In this document: one piece after another, positions 39,953 to 48,425 of the stretch
How positions within the stretch are numbered: position 1 is the stretch's first letter
How the letters are laid out: every line of letters begins with the position of its first letter
Assembly (NCBI RefSeq): GCF_003010965.1
Contig: NZ_PGGM01000004.1
Span: 186,001-250,000 of the forward strand
Direction of reading: 5' to 3'
Length of the DNA stretch: 64,000 nucleotides
Source: Phyllobacterium sophorae
GTDB lineage: Bacteria > Pseudomonadota > Alphaproteobacteria > Rhizobiales > Rhizobiaceae
Translations under genes and position numbers: made by a program
The notes under the pieces: model-generated
Told to the model about the DNA's origin: nothing
Seen by the model: the letters and a program-made list of their open reading frames with translations, nothing else
The model's database searches: none

Positions 39953-41524
39953 ATGGACTGGACACTGGACTGGATTGCCGACCCCAATGCCTGGATTGGT
40001 CTTGCCACGCTTGTCGTGCTTGAAATCGTGCTGGGTATCGACAATCTCGTTTTCATCGCGATCCTTGCCGACAAGCTGCCTCCGCAAGAGCGCAACCGCG
40101 CACGGCTTGTGGGACTGTCGCTGGCGCTGGTCATGCGCCTCCTGTTGCTTGCCTCCATTTCGTGGGTTGTGAGACTGACGACGCCGCTCTTCAACGTCGC
40201 CGGCCTCGATTTCGCCGGACGCGACATTATCCTCATACTCGGCGGCATCTTCCTGCTGTTCAAAGGCACGATGGAGCTGCATGAGCGGCTGGAAGGCCAT
40301 ATGTCCGCCAAGGAAAGCAATGTGGCCCATGCGGTGTTCTGGCAAGTCATTGCGCAGATCGTTGTCCTTGATGCGGTATTCTCGCTCGATAGCGTCATTA
40401 CGGCCGTGGGCATGGTGAAATATCTCGAGGTCATGATGATCGCGGTGGTGATCGCGGTTGGCGTCATGATGCTGGCATCCAAACCCTTGATGACCTTCGT
40501 CAACAAGCATCCGACGGTCGTCATTCTCTGCCTTGGCTTCCTGATGATGATTGGTTTCAGCCTGATCGTCGAAGGTTTTGGCTTCCATATTCCCAAGGGT
40601 TACCTCTACGCGGCGATCGGCTTCTCGGTGCTCGTCGAAGCGGCCAACCAGGTCGGGCGGCACAATCGCGAGAAGCGCGTCACCACGATGGACCTGCGTG
40701 ACCGCACGGCCGGTGCGGTTCTGCGCCTTCTCGGCGGCGGGCGCGGCGACGCACCCCATTCTGACACGCTTGATGTCATCGCCGAACAGAGCGCAGCGGG
40801 AGAAGTGTTCCATCCTGAGGAGAAGGAGATGATCCGCGGGGTGCTGGATCTGGTCGAACGCCCCGTGCGTTCGATCATGTCGCCGCGCAACGAGGTCGAA
40901 TGGCTTGATCTGGACGAGACGAATGAGGAACTGCTCGCCGAGATTCGAACGCTCAGCCATAGCCGCGTCGTGCTGGCACGCGGTCGCGTCGATGAATTCG
41001 TCGGTGTTGCGCTGACCAAGGACCTGCTCTTCGCTATCCTCGATGGCGGCAAGATCGATTGGGACAAAGTCACCCGCCAGCCGCTGATCCTGCACGAAAA
41101 TGCCAATGTGCTGCGGGTCATGGAACAGCTCCGTGGATCATCGGTACAGATGGGCGTGGTTCTCGACGAGCATGGTTCGTTCGAAGGCGTCGTCACACCG
41201 ACGGATGTTCTCGAGGCCATTGCCGGCGACTTCCCCGAGGAGGGTGAGGAAAGCCCCGTCCTCGAACGTTCCGAAGACGGCAGCATGGTCGTCGATGCCT
41301 ATATCGACATTCGCCGGCTTGGCGGCCTGATCGGGCGTGATCTGACCGACGAGGGCGATCGGTATACGACACTCGCCGGTTACATCCTGTGGAATCTGGG
41401 CCACATCCCCTCGGTTGGGGAGAAAGTGACCGTCGATGATCTCGAATATGAGATCGTCGAGATGGACGGCCGCAATATCGGCAAAGTGCGCCTGACAGCG
41501 GTGCAAACGGCTGCGTTTATTTAA
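39953..41524 (+). CDS. TerC-family membrane protein with CBS and CorC/HlyC domains
   Basis: This 523-residue protein has an N-terminal TerC domain of about seven helices with conserved acidic motifs ([30 protein letters not shown]), a CBS pair (about residues 280-400) and a C-terminal CorC/HlyC transporter-associated domain (ending near [12 protein letters not shown]). This resembles YegH/YoaE-like proteins. TerC proteins are implicated in metal, especially manganese, export and metalation of secreted enzymes. The ATG at 39953 is the first methionine before the membrane domain; the ribosome site AAAGGA is unusually far upstream (about 12 bases). Ion specificity is not known. Confidence 0.87.
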   Translation: MDWTLDWIADPNAWIGLATLVVLEIVLGIDNLVFIAILADKLPPQERNRARLVGLSLALVMRLLLLASISWVVRLTTPLFNVAGLDFAGRDIILILGGIFLLFKGTMELHERLEGHMSAKESNVAHAVFWQVIAQIVVLDAVFSLDSVITAVGMVKYLEVMMIAVVIAVGVMMLASKPLMTFVNKHPTVVILCLGFLMMIGFSLIVEGFGFHIPKGYLYAAIGFSVLVEAANQVGRHNREKRVTTMDLRDRTAGAVLRLLGGGRGDAPHSDTLDVIAEQSAAGEVFHPEEKEMIRGVLDLVERPVRSIMSPRNEVEWLDLDETNEELLAEIRTLSHSRVVLARGRVDEFVGVALTKDLLFAILDGGKIDWDKVTRQPLILHENANVLRVMEQLRGSSVQMGVVLDEHGSFEGVVTPTDVLEAIAGDFPEEGEESPVLERSEDGSMVVDAYIDIRRLGGLIGRDLTDEGDRYTTLAGYILWNLGHIPSVGEKVTVDDLEYEIVEMDGRNIGKVRLTAVQTAAFI

Positions 41525-41554
41525 ACGGCCATCCGCCCATTGTGGGATTGGCCC

Positions 41555-42775
41555 TCAAGCCGCCTGCCACGTCCAGCTCGGGAATGGATCCGGCAATTCC
41601 TGCCATTTGTGCGGCGTGAATTCCTCGGCATCGACCAGGCACGCATCAAGCTTGGCCCTGAGGTCGGCTTCGTTCATTGGATCCATGCCGATGAAGACAA
41701 GCTCCTGCCGCCGGTCGCCCCAGACCGGGTCGAGGTAAGGCTGCATCGCTTCGCGCCAGTCCGGATGGTCTGGCCAGCGGCTTTCCGAAACAGCCGCCCA
41801 CCATAGGCCACGCTTTTCTGTCCTGACCAAAGCCCCGGCCTGGCTCAGCTCGCCCACATGATCCGGCCGCGTCGCCAGCCAGAAGAACCCCTTGGCCCGC
41901 ACGACGCCAGGCCAGTTGCCGTTGATAAAGTCCTGGAATTTCTGCGGAACGAATGGCCGCCGTTCGCGGTAGACGAAGGAACGCACGCCGTATTCTTCGG
42001 TCTCCGGCACATGGTCGGCAAAACCGTTGAGCTCCTTGTACCAAAGCGGATGTTGCTGCGCCTTGTTGAAATCGAACAGGCCGGTATCCAGAACCTCATC
42101 CAGCGCAACCTCGGCGAAATCTGTTTCGATCACCCTTGCATCGGGGTTGAGCGCGCGGATGATCTTGCGTGCCAAATCGCGATCATACAGCGATGTGGCC
42201 GATATCTTGTTGAGGATGATCACATTCGCAAACTCAATCTGATCGACCAGAAGATCGATGAGCGTGCGATTGTCCGCACTGCCCATCGACTCGCCCCGGT
42301 CCTTCAGGAAATCGCTCGACGCATAATCGTTCAGGAGGTTGGCCGCATCGACAACTGTCACCATCGTATCGAGCCGTGATACATCGGAAAGGCTGGATCC
42401 GTTCTCGTCGCGAAAATCGAAGGTGGAAGCGACCGGCAAGGGCTCGGAAATGCCTGTCGATTCAATGAGCAGATGATCGAACCTGCCCTGCTCCGCAAGT
42501 GAACGCACCTCCTTCAGGAGATCGTCGCGCAACGTACAGCAAATGCAGCCATTGGTCATTTCGACAAGTTGTTCGTCGGTACGCGAGAGATTGGCTCCAC
42601 CGTCCCTGACAAGCGCCGCGTCGATATTCACCTCGCTCATGTCATTGACGATGACAGCGACGCGGCGGTCTTCGCGATTGTTGAGAATATGATTGAGTAG
42701 CGTGGTCTTGCCCGCCCCCAAAAAGCCAGAAAGAACGGTGACCGGCAGACGATCGGCTACTGCTTTATTTAGCAT
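41555..42775 (-). CDS. CobW/COG0523-family GTPase, probable zinc chaperone
   Basis: This is a 406-residue G3E GTPase. The P-loop [15 protein letters not shown] is at about residues 17-31, the metal-binding C-x-C-C motif is in [13 protein letters not shown] (about 74), and NKIS serves as the nucleotide-specificity motif; a CobW C-terminal domain follows. Zur-regulated members (ZigA/YeiR/ZNG1 group) deliver zinc to client proteins during deficiency. A Zur-like box lies just upstream and the zinc importer genes follow upstream on the same strand, supporting a zinc role over cobalamin synthesis. A terminator after znuA separates the transcripts. Confidence 0.85.
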   Translation of the reverse strand: MLNKAVADRLPVTVLSGFLGAGKTTLLNHILNNREDRRVAVIVNDMSEVNIDAALVRDGGANLSRTDEQLVEMTNGCICCTLRDDLLKEVRSLAEQGRFDHLLIESTGISEPLPVASTFDFRDENGSSLSDVSRLDTMVTVVDAANLLNDYASSDFLKDRGESMGSADNRTLIDLLVDQIEFANVIILNKISATSLYDRDLARKIIRALNPDARVIETDFAEVALDEVLDTGLFDFNKAQQHPLWYKELNGFADHVPETEEYGVRSFVYRERRPFVPQKFQDFINGNWPGVVRAKGFFWLATRPDHVGELSQAGALVRTEKRGLWWAAVSESRWPDHPDWREAMQPYLDPVWGDRRQELVFIGMDPMNEADLRAKLDACLVDAEEFTPHKWQELPDPFPSWTWQAA

Positions 42776-42787
42776 GACGCGAACCCT

Positions 42788-42806
42788 TCATAACGTAATA
42801 ACATAA
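42788..42806. promoter_or_regulatory. Probable Zur box upstream of the CobW-family gene
   Basis: On the minus strand the sequence reads GTTATGTTATTACGTTATG, an AT-rich imperfect palindrome like alphaproteobacterial Zur boxes (TGTTATAACATA type). It lies 13-31 bases upstream of the start codon and resembles the site at 45739. Confidence 0.6.
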
Positions 42807-42820
42807 CAACTATGAGAATG

Positions 42821-42848
42821 AAAAAAGCGGAATAATCACCCCGCTTTT
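42821..42848 (-). terminator. Rho-independent terminator after znuA
   Basis: On the minus strand AAAAGCGG and CCGCTTTT form an 8-bp stem with a 10-base loop, followed by further T residues. It starts 16 bases after the znuA stop. Confidence 0.85.
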
Positions 42849-42863
42849 CTGAAGTCCTGTAGA

Positions 42864-43799
42864 TCAGCTCCCGAGAATAGCCTTTTTAAATGTATCGATA
42901 TTGTGATGCATCATATCGATATAGGTGCTTGCCCCCTCTTCCGGCGTAGAAAGAGCATCCGAGAACAGTGTGCCGCCGACATTCAACTTGGTCTCGCTGG
43001 CGATCTGCTCGATCAGGCGCGGATTGGTGATGTTCTCGACAAAGATCGCCGAAGCCTTGTCTTCCCTGATCTGCTTGATCAGGGCAACGATATCGGCGGC
43101 CGATGCTTCGGAATCCGTCGAGATCCCTTCAGGTGCCAGGAATTTTAGCCCATACTCATGCTGGAAATAGCCGAATGCATCATGTGATGTGATGATCAGA
43201 CGCTTCGATTCAGGAATGGAGGCGATGGCAGCCTTCACCTCAGCTTCAGTCGTATCGAGTTTCGCCGTATAGGCCGCAGCATTGGTCTTGTAGGTATCGC
43301 AATTTGCCGTATCCGCCGTGCAAAACGCTTCGACGATGTTTTTGACATAGATTTTTGCATTGTGGATCGACTGGAAGGCATGTGGATCATAGGCGCCATG
43401 TTCTTCCTTTTCCGTCCCGGCGGCTCCATGGACATGTTCCTCTTCAGCGCTCTTGATCGGCTCGACACCCTTGGACAGTTCGACGATTGGCGCCTTGGTG
43501 GCACTTGCCTCGACAAGCCGTGGCACGAAGCCTTCGAAATGCAGGCCATTGACCAGAACCACATCGGCTGCAGCGACCGCTGCGGCATCGGCAGGTTTTG
43601 GCTCGTAAACATGCGCGTCCCCGTTCGGGCCGACCAGCGTTGTCAGCGAAATCTTGTCGCCGCCGACGTTCTTGGCAAAGTCAGAAATGACGGTGAAGCT
43701 CGATACGACCTTCAGATCTTTCGCCGAAGCCGTGGAAAATCCGGCGCCAAGTAATAGTATAACATTTAATGCCGTGGCGAGTTTAAGAGCCTTGATCAT
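42864..43799 (-). CDS. znuA: Zinc ABC transporter, periplasmic binding protein
   Basis: This is a 311-residue cluster A-I metal-binding protein. The signal peptide starts MIKALKLATALNVILLLGAG. Zinc ligands are expected from His in GDAHVYEP, in the His/Glu-rich loop EEHVHGAAGTEKEEHGAYDP, in LIITSHDAFGYF and an acidic residue near the C-terminus. A TTG six bases upstream is also in frame, but the ATG at 43799 has AAGGAA at ideal spacing. It is on the same strand as znuC and znuB but separated from them by a 154-base gap containing a palindromic repeat; a weak Zur-like sequence (43751-43770) overlaps its signal-peptide codons. Confidence 0.92.
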   Translation of the reverse strand: MIKALKLATALNVILLLGAGFSTASAKDLKVVSSFTVISDFAKNVGGDKISLTTLVGPNGDAHVYEPKPADAAAVAAADVVLVNGLHFEGFVPRLVEASATKAPIVELSKGVEPIKSAEEEHVHGAAGTEKEEHGAYDPHAFQSIHNAKIYVKNIVEAFCTADTANCDTYKTNAAAYTAKLDTTEAEVKAAIASIPESKRLIITSHDAFGYFQHEYGLKFLAPEGISTDSEASAADIVALIKQIREDKASAIFVENITNPRLIEQIASETKLNVGGTLFSDALSTPEEGASTYIDMMHHNIDTFKKAILGS

Positions 43800-43863
43800 G
43801 GTCAATTTCCTTGAGTTGCGAGGTATATGTCTGGATTTAAATCAGGACGAGATCAAAATGTTG

Positions 43864-43923
43864 CTTTTCGAGACCCGGAGCGCAGTGGACTTTTGGGTCC
43901 ATGCGCACCGGGAGCGGAGAAAA
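43864..43923. repeat. Short palindromic intergenic repeat, copy 2
   Basis: TTTTCGAGACCCGGAGCGCA ... GCGCACCGGGAGCGGAGAAAA matches the copy at 26189 closely and in the same orientation, with centre GGACTTTTGGGTCC. It lies between znuB and znuA. Confidence 0.8.
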
Positions 43924-43953
43924 GTGCCATTTGCGGGCCATCATGGTTTAATC

Positions 43954-44820
43954 CTAAGCTGTTCTGTGGCGATGGGGGCGCAAGCGGGTATTGAGAATGC
44001 CGCGCGAGCCGGCGAGGATTGAACCGAGATATATTGCGCCCGCGGAGAGGATGATGGCCGGCCCCGACGGTACGGCGAAATGATAGGAAACCAGCAGGCC
44101 CACTGTGCACGACACGCAACCGATGACAATGGCGAGCGCGCACATGGGTCCCACCCTCGATGTCCAGAAGCGTGCGGCAGCGGCCGGAAGCATCATCAAC
44201 CCGACCGCAAGTAGCGTGCCCAGCGCCTGGAAACCACCGACGAGATTGATGACGACCAGCGCCAGGAAGATGAAATGAACCGGCGTGCCGATCCGGCTGA
44301 CCGAGCGCAGGAACAGAGGGTCGAGACATTCGGCAACGAGCCCGCGCCAGAAGATCGCCAGCGTCACGACGCTGATCGCCGAGATCATGCCGATCAGGCT
44401 CAGCGCTTCGTTGTTGAGCGCAAGAACCGTTCCAAAGAGCACATGCATCAGATCGACATTCGAGCCGCGCAACGACACAATCAATACCCCGAGCGCCAGC
44501 GATATCAGATAGAAAGCCGCCATTGAGGCATCTTCCTTCTGGATCGTGAAGCGTGACACCGCACCCGCGCCGAGTGCCACGATGACACCCGCGACCAGGC
44601 CGCCAATAGTCATCGGCACGATCTGCAGACCATAGAGCAGGAACCCGACGGCGGCACCGGGCAGGATCGCATGGGCCATGGCGTCGCCGGTAAGGCTCAT
44701 GCGGCGCAGCATCAGGAAAACTCCCACCGGGCAAGAGCCAAGGGCAAGCGCAAGCGAGCCGATGAGCGCACGCTGCATGAAACTGTAGTCGACAAAGGGC
44801 GCGATCAGATAGTCATACAT
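43954..44820 (-). CDS. znuB: Zinc ABC transporter, permease
   Basis: This is a 288-residue ABC-3 family permease with about eight helices. Typical segments are GSCPVGVFLMLRRMSLTGDA near residue 28 and GVLIVSLRGSNVDLMHVLFG in the middle. It forms the membrane channel for zinc import with ZnuC. It starts three bases after the end of znuC, so the two are translationally close-coupled. Confidence 0.92.
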   Translation of the reverse strand: MYDYLIAPFVDYSFMQRALIGSLALALGSCPVGVFLMLRRMSLTGDAMAHAILPGAAVGFLLYGLQIVPMTIGGLVAGVIVALGAGAVSRFTIQKEDASMAAFYLISLALGVLIVSLRGSNVDLMHVLFGTVLALNNEALSLIGMISAISVVTLAIFWRGLVAECLDPLFLRSVSRIGTPVHFIFLALVVINLVGGFQALGTLLAVGLMMLPAAAARFWTSRVGPMCALAIVIGCVSCTVGLLVSYHFAVPSGPAIILSAGAIYLGSILAGSRGILNTRLRPHRHRTA

Positions 44821-44823
44821 GGA

Positions 44824-45675
44824 TCAAGCCGCCCCCTTGGAGCCGTTTCGCTGAGCGCTGTGATCATGATCGCCACCATGGTGATGTTCATGATGCTGGT
44901 GGCCATGCAAATGGTCATGAGCGTGCGGCGCCGCGTGGGCGGCGTCGTCCTCGCACCACGGCGCGCCCTCTTCCCATGCTTCATGGAACTGCCGTGCATG
45001 CAGCAGATTTTCCGGCGCCAGCGTTTCGCGCGATTCACCCCAGGCAATCGGCTTGCGGGCGAGAAGCAGCGTTTCGGGGAAATGTTCACGAACCAGATGC
45101 AGATCATGGACAACAACCATGATCGTGCGCTTTTCACCGTGCCAGCGCTTGATCAGTTCAATCAGGTCGCTGACGGTCTTGGCATCGATCGCGTTGAAGG
45201 GCTCGTCGAGCAAAATGAGATCGGCATCCTGCACCAGCACCCTGGCAAACAGGGCGCGTTGCAATTGCCCGCCCGACAATGTGTCGATCGGCCGCTTTTC
45301 GAAGCCCGCAAGCCCGACGCTCATCAGTGCCTTTGACACTCGTTCGCGATCGTCGGACGTAAAGCGGCCAAGCAGGCCGCGCTTTGGCCAGAGGCCGAGC
45401 GAGACAAGGTCGATCACGCGTGCCGGAAACGACCGGTCCAGTTCGGATTGCTGCGGCAGATAGGCGATGCGGACGTCTTTCTCGACTGTGCACGAACCTG
45501 ACATCGGCTTCAGGACGCCGACAATACCTTTCATGAGCGTGGACTTGCCCGAGCCGTTGGAACCGACGACCGCCGTCAGCGACCCGCGCCTGATGCTCCC
45601 GCTCAAATGATGAACGGCCGGATGGCGATGATAGCCCAGCGTCAGGTCGTCAAATGTCAGGCATGGTTCGGTCAT
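44824..45675 (-). CDS. znuC: Zinc ABC transporter, ATPase with histidine-rich tail
   Basis: This is a 283-residue ABC ATPase. Walker A GSNGSGKSTLMKG is at about residues 37-49, the signature LSGGQLQRALFARV at about 135, Walker B ADLILLDEPFNAID follows, and the switch His is in VVVHDLHL. The C-terminal 35 residues are very rich in His and Asp (HAHDHLHGHQHHEHHHGG), a probable cytoplasmic zinc sensor or store seen in some ZnuC proteins. It is the first gene of the znuCB unit, divergent from zur with a Zur box between. Confidence 0.92.
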   Translation of the reverse strand: MTEPCLTFDDLTLGYHRHPAVHHLSGSIRRGSLTAVVGSNGSGKSTLMKGIVGVLKPMSGSCTVEKDVRIAYLPQQSELDRSFPARVIDLVSLGLWPKRGLLGRFTSDDRERVSKALMSVGLAGFEKRPIDTLSGGQLQRALFARVLVQDADLILLDEPFNAIDAKTVSDLIELIKRWHGEKRTIMVVVHDLHLVREHFPETLLLARKPIAWGESRETLAPENLLHARQFHEAWEEGAPWCEDDAAHAAPHAHDHLHGHQHHEHHHGGDHDHSAQRNGSKGAA

Positions 45676-45738
45676 TCGAATATCCGTATCCGGAATGCAA
45701 TTGGCAGTCGGCCAGGTCGCAGCTTGCCATTTCGATAT

Positions 45739-45756
45739 GTGATGTTATTACATTAG
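45739..45756. promoter_or_regulatory. Zur box between znuC and zur
   Basis: GTGATGTTATTACATTAG is an AT-rich imperfect palindrome resembling known Zur operators of alphaproteobacteria. It is 64 bases from the znuC start and 103 bases from the zur start, so it can repress both directions. Confidence 0.7.
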
Positions 45757-45858
45757 TCAACAATGGCAAATTTGAGAACTGTGAAAATTAATGTATCCAC
45801 TGGCGGGAGAGGCAAATCTTTCCTATCTCTTGTCCACCACCAAGGAGCGCATACGGCA

Positions 45859-46263
45859 ATGACATCGACGCAGGAGCTGACCAAAAACCAATCCCTGGTT
45901 TTCAATGCATTGGCTCGCGCCGATGGCCCGCTCAGCGCCTACACTATCCTCGACCAACTGCGCGGCGACGGTTTCCGCGCGCCGCTTCAGGTCTACCGCG
46001 CCCTCGACAAACTGCTCGACTACGGAATGATTCACCGGCTCGAAAGCATCAATGCATTCGTTGCCTGCTCGCATCCGCACAGCCATAATCACAGCCACGG
46101 CATGATTGCCTTTGCCATTTGCGAGAAATGCGGTCAGGTTTCAGAGTTTTCAGACGATGTTATCACCGGGCGTGTCCGTGAATGGACCAACAGCAACGGC
46201 TTCAAACAGTCGAAGACGACGATCGAGATTCGCGGGCTCTGCGCCACCTGCGGAGCTGCCTGA
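45859..46263 (+). CDS. zur: Zinc uptake regulator Zur (Fur family)
   Basis: This 134-residue Fur-family repressor has an N-terminal winged helix (LSAYTILDQLRGDGFRAPLQ) and a metal-binding dimer domain with FVACSHPHSHNHSHG, CEKCGQ and the C-terminal CATCGAA, the two Cys pairs for structural zinc. The open frame reaches back to 45763, but that would place the start next to the operator and adds an unconserved N-terminus; the ATG at 45859 was chosen. It represses znuCB, and probably znuA and the CobW-family gene, when zinc is sufficient. Confidence 0.92.
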   Translation: MTSTQELTKNQSLVFNALARADGPLSAYTILDQLRGDGFRAPLQVYRALDKLLDYGMIHRLESINAFVACSHPHSHNHSHGMIAFAICEKCGQVSEFSDDVITGRVREWTNSNGFKQSKTTIEIRGLCATCGAA

Positions 46264-46284
46264 ACCCAGGGCAGGACCTCGATC

Positions 46285-46977
46285 TCAGCGCCGGTATGCC
46301 TTCAGGAATACATCGACACCGGAGGTCACGGTCTTTCTGATAAGTTCTTGCGTGGGAGCAGTCGCCATGCAGCCAAACAGCCGCTTCTTGAACATTCCCG
46401 ACATGAACAGATCCGCCAACTGATAAGTGGCAAGTTCGGTGTCATCGATATCGAGTGTCCCCGCGGCAACGTGTTTCTCGATGAGCGCCCTCATCATGGC
46501 CTGCCCGCGTCTCGGCCCCCTCTCGTAGAAATCGCGGCTCATCGACGGCATGCGTTCGGCAACACCGATAACCACCCGCTGCGCACGGATGACGACATCG
46601 GAAGTAACGACGGTCGCCAGGGCCGTGCCGAACTCGATCAGCGCCTCGCGAAGATCCCCGTCGCTTTCCAGCGCGTGGTAGATATCGGCGAACAATATCT
46701 CGCGGTAATGGTTGCAGAGCTCCATGAAGAGCTCCTCCTTGCTGTCGAAATAGACGTAGATCGTGCCCTTGGAGACGCCGGCTTCACGCGTTATGTCGTT
46801 CATGCTCGCAGCGTCAAACCCCATCTGCGAAAAGACCCGGTTTGCACCCTCGAGTATTTGCTGGCGCTTGGCGGGGTCCTGCCCGGCTGCCAATCGGCTC
46901 GGGCGCTCCGCATCGGACATGACATTCGAATCTGCTGCCGTCGCTGATGACATAAAGGCTGGCTTCGTAGACGACAT
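46285..46977 (-). CDS. TetR/AcrR-family regulator
   Basis: This is a 230-residue TetR repressor. After a variable N-terminus of about 35 residues, the helix-turn-helix ITREAGVSKGTIYVYFDSKEEL is at about residues 62-84; the ligand-binding domain resembles the AefR-like/TetR_C group. It is divergent from an EmrA/EmrB-type efflux pair, with two matching inverted repeats in the shared promoter region, so it very likely represses that pair and itself. Confidence 0.9.
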   Translation of the reverse strand: MSSTKPAFMSSATAADSNVMSDAERPSRLAAGQDPAKRQQILEGANRVFSQMGFDAASMNDITREAGVSKGTIYVYFDSKEELFMELCNHYREILFADIYHALESDGDLREALIEFGTALATVVTSDVVIRAQRVVIGVAERMPSMSRDFYERGPRRGQAMMRALIEKHVAAGTLDIDDTELATYQLADLFMSGMFKKRLFGCMATAPTQELIRKTVTSGVDVFLKAYRR

Positions 46978-47011
46978 TTTAGCGCAGTTTCCTCATTTTT
47001 CGATTCTTTTT

Positions 47012-47027
47012 CGAACCAATCGGTTCG
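47012..47027. promoter_or_regulatory. TetR operator 1
   Basis: CGAACCAATCGGTTCG is an inverted repeat with perfect 6-bp arms, 35 bases upstream of the tetR-type start. Confidence 0.75.
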
Positions 47028-47068
47028 ATCCTCTTGATATGCGCTCCCGATTGCGCTATGTCAACGAT

Positions 47069-47084
47069 CGAACCGATTGGTTTA
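47069..47084. promoter_or_regulatory. TetR operator 2
   Basis: CGAACCGATTGGTTTA repeats the AACC-N4-GGTT core of operator 1 with its centre inverted (GATT for AATC). The two sites are 57 bases apart, suited to control of both divergent promoters. Confidence 0.7.
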
Positions 47085-47221
47085 ATCACTTTTCCCTTAC
47101 TGGGCCGAACGTCGCTTGGGACGCACAGGCGCAGTAACAAGTTGAGTGGCGTATGATCCTTTCCAAAAATCGGAGGGATTTTTGGGATTATACGCTGAAT
47201 GTCATCAGAAAGAGCCATCAG

Positions 47222-48400
47222 ATGTCCGCGTCGAAAGCAACGAATGAAGCTGAGATCCGTCAGTTTCCAGCCCCGGCTCCTGCTTCAAAGGCTGAAGCAC
47301 CAGCAAAAACCGAAGCGCCTCAACCCGATGTTACAACCCAGACGCCCGCTCCGCCGAAGCGCTCTGCAAAACGCTTTATTCTGCCAGTCCTGATTTTGGC
47401 GGCGGTTGGCGCCGGTTCCTGGTACGGCCACGAATGGTGGACGACGGGGCGTTTCATGGTCTCAACCGACGACGCCTATATTCAGGGCGATATCACCGCG
47501 ATTGCCCCGAAAGTCACCGGCTATATCGACACGATCAATGTGGTTGCCAACCAGCGCGTAAAGGCCGGCGATGCGCTGGTCACGCTCGACAATGGCGACT
47601 ACACGATTGCCGAAGAGCAGGCCGAGGCGCAGATTGCAACCCAGAAGCTGTCGCTCGACCGCATCGAGGCGCAGACCCAAGCTGCCAGGGCTTCGCTGCA
47701 ACAGGCGCAGGCCGGCAAACTGGCTGCACAGGCGGTTCTGACCAATGCCCAGGCTGCGTCAGTGCGCGCGAACCAGCTCCACGCCACACGCTTCGCTTCG
47801 CAATCCCAGCTTGACGATGCCACTGCCGCACTCGATCAGGCGAAAGCCAATATCGCTTCGGCTGACGCGCAGATCGCCACGGCTGTCGCCAATATCAGCG
47901 TGCTCGAAGCCCAGTACAAGGAAGCCGAAAGCTCGATCGCATCGCTGCAGCTCGCCAAGGACAAGGCGGCCCGCGACCTTGGGTTTACCATTATTCGCGC
48001 CCCGGTCGATGGTGTGATCGGCAATCTTGCCGCCAAGAAAGGCGATCTCGTCAGCCCCGGCCAGCGTCTCGCTGCGCTCGTCCCTGTGAACGCGCTCTAT
48101 ATCGACGCGAACTACAAGGAAACGCAGTTGCGCGATATCGTCGTGGGTCAGAAAGTCAAAGTACGCGTCGATGCCCTGTCAGGCGATACGTTTGAAGGCA
48201 CGGTTGCCTCGGTGGCCCCAGCGTCCGGCGCGGTCTTTTCGCTGCTTCCGCCGGAAAACGCCACGGGCAACTTCACCAAAGTCGTCCAGCGTGTACCGGT
48301 CCGCATCGCCCTGCCCGCCGATGCACTGGCAAGCGGCAAACTACAGGCAGGCCTGAGCGTCATCGTCGACGTCGATACACGCACGACGCCTGCCTCGTAG
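47222..48400 (+). CDS. emrA: HlyD/EmrA-family membrane fusion protein
   Basis: This is a 392-residue periplasmic adaptor. A Pro/Ala-rich cytoplasmic N-terminus precedes one membrane helix (FILPVLILAAVGAGSW, about residues 50-66), then a lipoyl-like barrel (STDDAYIQGDITAIAPKVTG), a long alpha-helical hairpin rich in Ala and Gln, and a second lipoyl half (TIIRAPVDGVIGNLAAKKGD). It links the MFS pump encoded next to an outer-membrane TolC-type channel, which is not in the window. An in-frame ATG at 47153 lacks a clear ribosome site; the chosen ATG has AGAAAGAG upstream. Confidence 0.88.
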   Translation: MSASKATNEAEIRQFPAPAPASKAEAPAKTEAPQPDVTTQTPAPPKRSAKRFILPVLILAAVGAGSWYGHEWWTTGRFMVSTDDAYIQGDITAIAPKVTGYIDTINVVANQRVKAGDALVTLDNGDYTIAEEQAEAQIATQKLSLDRIEAQTQAARASLQQAQAGKLAAQAVLTNAQAASVRANQLHATRFASQSQLDDATAALDQAKANIASADAQIATAVANISVLEAQYKEAESSIASLQLAKDKAARDLGFTIIRAPVDGVIGNLAAKKGDLVSPGQRLAALVPVNALYIDANYKETQLRDIVVGQKVKVRVDALSGDTFEGTVASVAPASGAVFSLLPPENATGNFTKVVQRVPVRIALPADALASGKLQAGLSVIVDVDTRTTPAS

Positions 48401-48425
48401 GACCACTCCGGATAGGCCCGAGAAC

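Noticed and set aside
39781-39953. yybP-ykoY manganese riboswitch upstream of TerC
   Set aside because: The expected conserved G-rich and A-rich loop sequences of that riboswitch were not found; only unrelated hairpins are visible.
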